64,000 bases of DNA, taken from contig OY292278.1 in the NCBI GenBank assembly GCA_958496175.1, positions 36,332,001 through 36,396,000 on the forward strand, written 5' to 3'. Numbering within the stretch: the stretch's first letter is position 1; the number at the start of each line of letters is the position of its first letter. Position numbers and translations under genes: made by a program. Below, piece by piece: positions 57,448 to 64,000 of this stretch. The notes under the pieces were generated by a model. It ran no database searches and was not told where the DNA came from. It saw only the letters and a program-made list of their open reading frames with translations. The DNA comes from Sisyra terminalis (Eukaryota; Arthropoda; Insecta; Neuroptera; Sisyridae).

Positions 57448-57904
57448 AGGGTTTCTCAAACTACATTTCGTTGATCCAAAAGAAGTGTTTTGCGGAGCAC
57501 CTAACTTGGTATTTCGCAAAAATTTGGAGTCAATTTATAAAATTGAACATATTCTAATTCATAATGAAAGAAAGTTAAACTTTATTGGGATTCATGACGT
57601 CAAAAGCAAGTGAAAATTTTTAGTACCTAGAAATTGGGTACAGACATAAAAGTCTTTAACAATTGCCAATATTTTTAACGAGGATGATATAAAAAAAATA
57701 TTTAAAGAAAAAAATTGTTATTTGTGAGTCCAAAATCATCAAAATCATTAGGAGTTTCATTGATTTAAATTTTATATTTCTCTGTTAATTAAATAAATAA
57801 GATTACTGTAGTAACATTATTTTATTTTTATTCAATTACCCAACTTAATAAAAATTTTGGGATTTATCAAATGTTCCATCAGTGAAAAAGTTTGGTAAGC
57901 TCTG
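57448..57904. mobile_element. hAT-like MITE, about 457 bp
   Basis: Left end CAGGGTTTCTCAAACT and right end complementary to CAGAGCTTACCAAACT (right end at 57904). TTTGCGGAGCACC lies inside the left end, as in CAGGGTTTCCCAAACT..GCGGAGCAC hAT elements. The flanking octamers (TACTAAAG / TTCTATAA) agree at only five positions, so the copy is old. No transposase. Confidence 0.72.
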
Positions 57905-57909
57905 TTCTA

Positions 57910-59490
57910 TAATATAAACCAAAAATTAATTCAAATAAAAAACAGAGAAAATTTGAGTTGATTTTAGCGGCTAGTATATAAAAAAACCCGCAAAAGCTCA
58001 ATAAAATTGCTCATTTTCTATTTGTAATTCTTAAAATATGTTATAGTCATCTTTGAACAACAATTTATACTGTATAAAGAGTAAATAATTGGAATCTGAT
58101 TTAAGAACTATAATTTACGTAAGTAAATTTTAAATATAAATTTCCAAAATAATTTTGAGACTTCAAAGCTTAATAAAAGCTAATGATTAATCAAAACTTA
58201 ATAAAACCTTAATAATTCAAAGCTAATAAATCGAACGACTAAAACTTAAAAATTGACTTTTATTTGATAATTGAATTTCGATAGAAACGTTCACTTTTCC
58301 AGACGATAGTTTTAAGACGTAAATAACAGCCAGCGTCTTGGGAAATTCTAACCCCATCATTGATTTTATGACAAATTTGAAGATACAATTGATTAACTTA
58401 ATTATTCAACTCTTGGGGGTTGTAAAATGAGATTTTATGTCCAAAAAAACAATGGTTTTTATGATTTTAGCTATTTGATTCCCTGATAATTTCTTAAATG
58501 AAAACCATGCAATTACAACAGTTTAGGGTCAAGTTTCAGATAAGGATTAATTTTTAAATTCCTTAACCCCTTAAATCCTTAGTGCGCAAGTTCGAGTTGA
58601 TTCGAACGCGCTAAACAGTAAACAGAAAATTTATGCAAAAATTTATAATTTTTGGCTTTTTTCTTCAATATAGATCTAAACCCAGAATCGAACAATTAAT
58701 TTTGTATTCAAGAACTGTATGCATCAAGGGGTTAAAATTAAACTACCAAAACGTTTGATATTTTTATAACAGACAAAAAGTTAAAAAAATATAAAGTACG
58801 AAAGAAGATTTAAATATCTATTCAAGGTTTTTCCAATAAATGTTTCGTATAATATGTATAGTGTTCACTGTTCATTGAACTGAAGCTTTAAATGATAAAT
58901 AGGAAATTTTCTTTCCAATTCTTGTCCATCCCCTTAACTAAAAGAGTTTTAAAATCACTTGTGCTCTGTATTTAAAACTATAACTTTATTAACTATTAAC
59001 TATAACTTTGCAAAAACCGAAATATTAAACTAGTTAAAGAAATATTCATAAGAAATAAAAATCGGATAAAAGTATCGTGGAAAGTTTCTATAGTAATAAA
59101 TGCCAAAAAAATGTTTCCAAATTTTCACTTTTGAAAAAATTTATAATAATAATCAAAAAAATTTCTGCATAAATTCTCCAAACATTTTTAAGTAAAGGAA
59201 CTTTCATCAAATATAGACAATTTTCATTTTGTAACAAAATTCAATTTTTAACAGTGAAACTCTTTAAATTTTAAATATTTTTTTGAATCCATGAAAGTAA
59301 ACACGGAGCAATTACGGATTCTGCAGGAGCATTTAAGGAGCAATTTTTGGGCTAAAAGAATTTTTACAAAAAGGGGATATTTTTCACTACTTACAAAAAT
59401 CTATTTTCCAATACTTTTTTAATTACCAAATTTTTAAAATCTAAATTTTTTATAAACCAGTGGCTATAGATTTGGAGCAACTTGTGATTT
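57910..59490. other. No gene recognised
   Basis: The TTTATACTGTATAAA word near 58065 is shared with the 3.5-4.0 kb tandem repeat. Otherwise AT-rich and featureless. Confidence 0.45.
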
Positions 59491-59495
59491 TGCCT

Positions 59496-60137
59496 AATAA
59501 CTGGGGATGAAAAGTAGATTACCTACGAAATCATCGTAAGGAAAAGAGCATATTGTGATCTCGGAAAACCAAGCCCTTCTATCTCTAAACCAAATTTAAC
59601 TTTGAATAAGAGAATATGGTATATTTGTTTGGACCTTCAAGAACCAATACATTATGAGCTTTTAAATCTAAAATAAAAGCTCAATTCGGAGAAATATTAT
59701 CAGTAACTGGATAATTTAAGAACAGAAGTCTAAAAAGAGGCCTACGATATTCAATAGAAAGAATACCAATTACATCATTAAAAGTCAAACCACAGGCTCA
59801 TGTAGGGACTCGTCAAAAAATTGCAGAACTATCCTGGGAAATTCTATCACATCCACTATATTCCCCGGACTCAACACCCTCCGATTACTACTTGTTTTTG
59901 TCCTAGCAAAAAATTCTTAAATAAAGAACATGTCAAGCAAACATTGGTTCAATTTTTCACGTTAAAAGATGCAAAACATTTTTCAAAAATAAAATGGAAT
60001 ATAAAAATTTCTTTTATACTGGCAAAAAGTCATTAATCATAATGACAATCATAATATTTAATAAAAGTTTAAGGACGATTAAAAAAATATATTTTGTTTT
60101 ATTTCAAAAATGGGCTGAACTTTCTGGTAGACTTTAT
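59496..60137 (+). pseudogene. mariner transposase relic, 3' half
   Basis: The plus strand, read with frame changes, gives a decayed first catalytic region (TGDEKW-like at about 59500), then YCDLGKPSPSISKPNL near 59550-59600. Near 59615-59650 comes YICLDLQEPIHYELLN, then KPQAHVGTRQKIAELSWEIL (59790-59845) and HPLYSPDSTPSDYYLF (59849-59896). The last two are the hallmark mariner PHVA....L.W.....PPYSPDLAPSDYHLF block that contains the third catalytic Asp. The rest of the C-terminus follows with stops. A 3' terminus GGGCTGAACTTTCTGGTAGA (about 60111-60130) before TTTATA fits a mariner end. The 5' half is missing or unrecognisable. The 71-codon frame at 59821-60036 is part of it. Confidence 0.85.
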
Positions 60138-60139
60138 AC

Positions 60140-60400
60140 CCTTTGCACTATTTCTATTTAAACAATTACAGATGACTCAAATCTTAGTTATTACAAATGC
60201 TTAAGAAAATTCCCAGCAAAGCATTATAAAATTTAAATTAGTAATTTAAAAAGGAATTAATATATCGAATCCATAAGAATTTTTTTAGCATAAGTTAGAC
60301 GCTAGCTTATATTAGATCAAACTTGAATTCATTGTATTTTTTTTACAACTATAATAATAGTTATTTTTTCCATTCTTTCAGGTCTAAATCGATGTATAAT
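60140..60400. other. No feature
   Basis: AT-rich sequence between the mariner relic and the hairpin element. Confidence 0.5.
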
Positions 60401-60402
60401 GT

Positions 60403-60738
60403 GAAGGATATATCAGGATGTGGTAGACCAAACAAAGTAGCAGTGTTTTACTTCATTTATTTCAATTGCAACGTTTCGAAGGTATTATTTCAACTTTATC
60501 AGGCAATTTCTAGATATTAAATAAAAACATATAGTCCAATGATTTAAAACAAATTCATACGCCAAACTTGGTGAAATACATCGCAGTTAAAATAAAGTAT
60601 TGGTATGTAAATTATCAGTAGCTTTGGTTAAAACATTCTTAATATTGAAGGAATAACACCAATGAAACATTGCTTTTGAAATAAATGAAGTAAAACACTG
60701 CTAATTTATTTGGTCTACCACATACTGATATATCCTTC
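60403..60738. mobile_element. Inverted-repeat element with about 95-bp arms
   Basis: Left arm from GAAGGATATATCAGGATGTG pairs with the right arm ending ATATATCCTTC (60738). Pairing continues through GTGGTAGACCAAA and GCAGTGTTTTACTTCATTTA to about GGTATTATTTCAA (60496) and its partner near 60642. The interior is about 145 nt. The 65-codon frame at 60323-60520 runs through the left arm and is not a gene. Confidence 0.82.
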
Positions 60739-60744
60739 AAATAA

Positions 60745-61120
60745 TAGTTATTGAATTCGAAAGTAGTTGAATTCAAAATATTGAATTCAACTTGCCAAAG
60801 AATTCAATATATTACTGTGTGTTTATTTTTTTCAACAATATTTAAAAATAACTTAGTTTAAATTTAAAGATTCTGAATTTCAAATAAAAAAACGATTTAT
60901 TCTGTGGAGAATGGTGTAATTCCATTCTCCTTAAAACTTTTTGAAAAAAATTTCAGAATAGAATCTACGCCTTATTGGAGTTTTAAGAAATTCCCGAAGA
61001 AAGAGACAATTAAGAATTTGGTCTGAGTAATTAATTTATGCAGGTTTGTCAATCATTTAATCATCTTCCTTTGGAATTTGTATAAAAGTTACAAAGCTAC
61101 AATTAGGTATATGTAAATAC
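60745..61120. other. No gene recognised
   Basis: Contains a small inverted pair GGAGAATGG / CCATTCTCC (60904-60932); otherwise AT-rich. Confidence 0.45.
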
Positions 61121-61126
61121 ATATTA

Positions 61127-62176
61127 GGGTGTCTGTTATTTCCCCAATTGATTTTTTTACAACGATCACCCCCTGAATTTTTAGTTTAAGATACAAAAAA
61201 AACTATCCAATACAATTAAGCCCTTAATTTCTTGATTAAACTGTGCCGGAATCATATAACTTTTACCATTTAAATAACATGGGATTATTTGACTTTTTAC
61301 TTTTAATTTTTTTTTCTGAGAAATAAATGGATGAAAAGATTTAAGATTAAATTTTTCTGACGTAAAATTTAACGCTCTACAAAAAAGGTTCCTTATATAT
61401 TTTCGATTAAATCACTCCATTAAAAGTTATTCAACAATTTACTTGTGCCTAATATAAATCTTGCAATATTTTCAACTTTTTGCTCATTTTTACTTTTTTT
61501 AACTATAAGTAAAATCATTGAAAGAGAAAATAAAAATTATTATCATTAGAGCGCCAGTGATTATTTGTGTTAATTTTAAGGCTTGAATTGAAAATTAAAC
61601 AAAAAAAATATTTTTTGACAATTAAAACAGGTGACATATGATCCAAATTCGCTAGTCGTGAAATTCAATTTATCCAGGATAAATTTTCAAACTTTAATCA
61701 ATATTTTGTACCTACGAAGTGAATTTCATACTAATTAATGAGACTATCGACATAAGTATAATTATTATTCGAATTTTTACCATTTCACTTGACGCCATCT
61801 ATGAGAAATTTCTCAGAACTTGTCGTCAACAAATTAAATGTTAAATCAATTACAAAATACCAATTAAACAAATTAATTCACGTTAAATGTTGAATAACTT
61901 TTAATGAAGTGATTTAACCGAAAATTCATAAGAGACCTTTTTTGTCAGAATAATTTGATCTTAAATCTTTTCATTCGTTTGTTTCTGAGAAAAAAAAATA
62001 AAAGTAAAAATCAAATAATCCCATGTTATTTAAATGGTAAAAATAATATGATTCCGGCACGGTTTAATCAAGAAATTAAGAGCTTAATTGTATTGGATAA
62101 TTTTTTTTGTATCTTAAACTAAAAATTCAGGGGGCGATCGCTGTAAAAAAATAAATTTGGGTAATAACGGACACCC
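61127..62176. mobile_element. Long-TIR element, 1,050 bp, with TA duplication
   Basis: Ends GGGTGTCTGTTATT... and ...AATAACGGACACCC lie between TA dinucleotides (61125-61126 and 62177-62178). The inverted termini are long, about 330 bp, and well matched (CCCCCTGAATTTTTAGTTTA, TGTGCCGGAATCATAT and ACATGGGATTATTTGA all recur in reverse). The central 350 bp is unpaired and non-coding. TA duplication suggests a Tc1/mariner-type mobiliser. No transposase inside. Confidence 0.88.
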
Positions 62177-62184
62177 TATACATA

Positions 62185-62490
62185 TATATTTCTAAAGCTT
62201 TGGTGAATATTATTTTTATAATTTTTAGTTAGTCAATCCACTCATTGCAGCAATACACTTTAATTCTCTTTAATTTCCTTTACCATTAAATAAAACAGAT
62301 TTTTTTATATTAAAAACCAACGCATATACAATTTTTATTAGTTCCTATAAAAACATATACTTATAAAGCTTAAATGAATATTATCTTTATCATTTCTAGT
62401 TGATGAATCCACTCGTTGCAGCAATACACTTAAATTTTCTTTAATTTCATTTTACATTAAATAAATATTTTAAGATAAATACCAAAAATA
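62185..62490. repeat. Tandem duplication, 171-bp period
   Basis: Two copies share TAAAGCTT..(T/G)GAATATTAT, AATCCACTC(A/G)TTGCAGCAATACAC and CTTTAATTTC.TTTACATTAAATAA (AATCC at 62235 and 62406). It starts a few bases beyond the long-TIR element. Confidence 0.8.
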
Positions 62491-62494
62491 GTTA

Positions 62495-63760
62495 AACAAT
62501 TTTTCTCACTAAAATTCCGACACATAAAATTAAATCGATTTTTGGATTCCGCTAGACAATATGTTCTTGTATCTTTTTAAGATAATTACTCTATTAAAAA
62601 TGATATCTCAATTTTTCAAATTACTACTTTCAGCCTAATTTGGTCCAATAGAAAGCATCAGTGATATAGAAATCATCAAAATATTTCATAAATCTTCAAT
62701 TTCCAGACATATTAGTCGAAATTTCCTTTCGTGTACAAATTATGAAAATAAAGTGGAGAGTAATAATTATTGGCCTTTTCATTTTGAGACATTTTTATTG
62801 GAATTTATTTTTGTAATTGAACTGTCACGAATTGTTTGATGTAATTACTTGAAGAAAGTATTTGCTCAAAGTAAAAGTCCATAAACAAATAGCAAAGGCA
62901 AGTGAAAACAGAAATTTAATGATTTTCCGGCGCTCGGAAAAAAATTTATGACTTTTGGCGAAACAAACACAAAATTAGTACAAAGTAAAAAGAGCACTGA
63001 ATTGAATTATATGGAAATTTAAATTAATTTTGCCAACTAAAAGCTTAAAAAATTAAATTATTACCATGAAATTTGTCAACAATATGTCCACATTAAACGT
63101 CTTTTTAGATGTACAATCGAAATTGAAATTCTTTTAGTCACAAAATACCATAAACTTAAGATATAAAAAAATAACTTTAATCTTAAGTTTTTCTATAAAT
63201 CACAGAGAAAGTCTTGGAGAAAACGTTAACTGTTAATTTTATTAAGACTTATTTTTATTTTATTTGTGCAAATTATTTGCTTATGAATTGCAAGTTCAAA
63301 CAATTATGAACATATGGACATTAAAATATTACGAGTGTCTTAGCATAAAAATATAAAATAAGAAAATGGTCGTAAAAAGTTCTTATTAAATAAACCAATT
63401 CAACAATGCCATATTTGCCATATTGATTGTTCAAATAACTTTCAAGTTTATGACTTTTCCATGAAAAATATATGAACCCCATATGGTTTCAACTGTAAAT
63501 TATTACCAGTCTTCAAATGTCAAGACTTTATTAAGATTTAATCGAAAAAACGCTTGGGATATCTCAAAAGTATGACACAGGAGAATGAAAAAAGCTATTA
63601 AAAGTAAGTGAAACTCAAAAAGTAAAACACAATATTATTTCACAGACTGGTTAAAAAAAGGCTTTGATTTTAATAGTTACCACAGCAAAACGTAGAAACT
63701 CTTGTTTTTAAAACACAAACTATGCGAAATAAAAATATCATGCAACCACAAATGTATGTT
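62495..63760. other. No gene; one possible regulatory block
   Basis: The block 62740-62960 (TAATTATTGGCCTTTTCA, CCATAAACAAATAGCAAAGG, TTTCCGGCGCTCGG) is less uniform and may be a conserved element. No frames or RNA genes. Confidence 0.3.
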
Positions 63761-63767
63761 TTAGCCT

Positions 63768-63838
63768 ACTGGTGGCCGAGTAGTCAAAGTGACCGCTCCA
63801 AAACTGGCAAGTATTGGGTTCGATCCTCGTTTCCTTTT
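63768..63838 (+). mobile_element. tRNA-derived SINE (family B), 5' part only
   Basis: ACTGGTGGCCGAGTAGTCAA (A box), GACCGCTCCAAAACTGG and GGGTTCGATCCTCG (B box) are well preserved. After TTTCC the sequence turns into a T run and the usual body is absent, so the copy is 3'-truncated or recombined. The last 160 bases of the window hold nothing recognisable. Confidence 0.75.
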
Positions 63839-64000
63839 TTTTTTGTATTTTTCTTGCTTAACTTTTAGTCTGCCTCTTTAAAAAAAATGTGTTTGTTGCA
63901 CACAAAAAAAATCTTCCCAATAAAAAAATTTAAGGATTGTTACAGTAATGAGTAGACATCGGTTTATAATATGTACTATCAAAATGCCGAAATATGCATG

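Noticed and set aside
63768..63838. tRNA-Leu/Ser gene
   Set aside because: A and B boxes are present, but no acceptor stem or anticodon stem can form; it is a SINE head. The same applies at 52932 and 55852.
1..64000. CRISPR arrays, prokaryotic operons, phage or defence systems
   Set aside because: Direct repeats present are transposon-related tandem duplications with unequal units; no spacer pattern, no cas-like frames, and the window is clearly eukaryotic.

Overview
The window is AT-rich, repeat-dense eukaryotic DNA, most probably from an insect. It has introns with consensus GT/AG borders, Pol III tRNA genes, tRNA-derived SINEs, relics of Tc1/mariner transposases, RTE-like and jockey/CR1-like LINEs, and many MITEs. 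The repeat mixture would suit a beetle, but nothing in the sequence fixes the order. There are no operons, ribosome binding sites, CRISPR arrays or prokaryotic genes, and almost every open reading frame above 60 codons is a chance frame.

Left end (1-5.3 kb, minus strand): the 5' part of one real protein-coding gene. Three exons (4577-4851, 595-791, 59-407) join in frame with matching splice phases, and the gene continues beyond base 1. A fourth possible upstream coding exon lies at 5207-5290. The protein is helix-rich and I do not recognise it. The 3.8-kb intron is filled with repeats: a higher-order tandem array, a 257-bp tandem duplication, a SINE fragment and a possible LINE 5' fragment.

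5.3-29.6 kb: intergenic or long-intron DNA. It holds two copies of a retroposed repeat (family A, one with a 13-bp target duplication), an RTE-like reverse transcriptase relic, a Tc1/mariner (IS630) transposase relic, a 550-bp tandem duplication, a hAT-like MITE and a 1.3-kb near-perfect palindrome centred at 18.64 kb.

29.7-30.3 kb: a GC-richer block containing a plausible minus-strand first coding exon with a strong donor. It could be the start of the left-end gene or of a separate gene.

30.4-64 kb: no convincing coding gene. The best-supported gene features are two identical, head-to-head tRNA-Val(AAC) genes forming 183-bp inverted arms around a LINE fragment (39.3-39.85 kb). A minus-strand jockey/CR1-like LINE (40.5-42.2 kb) is split by a 0.7-kb MITE. 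Further right are a Tigger/pogo-like MITE, a hAT-like MITE, a 1,050-bp long-TIR element with TA duplications, SINE copies (one with an 11-bp duplication), a mariner relic and several hairpins. GC-richer unexplained blocks near 37.0-37.6, 46.6-47.1, 53.7-53.9, 54.1-54.3 and 56.6-56.8 kb could be regulatory or untranslated exons, but that cannot be shown from sequence alone.
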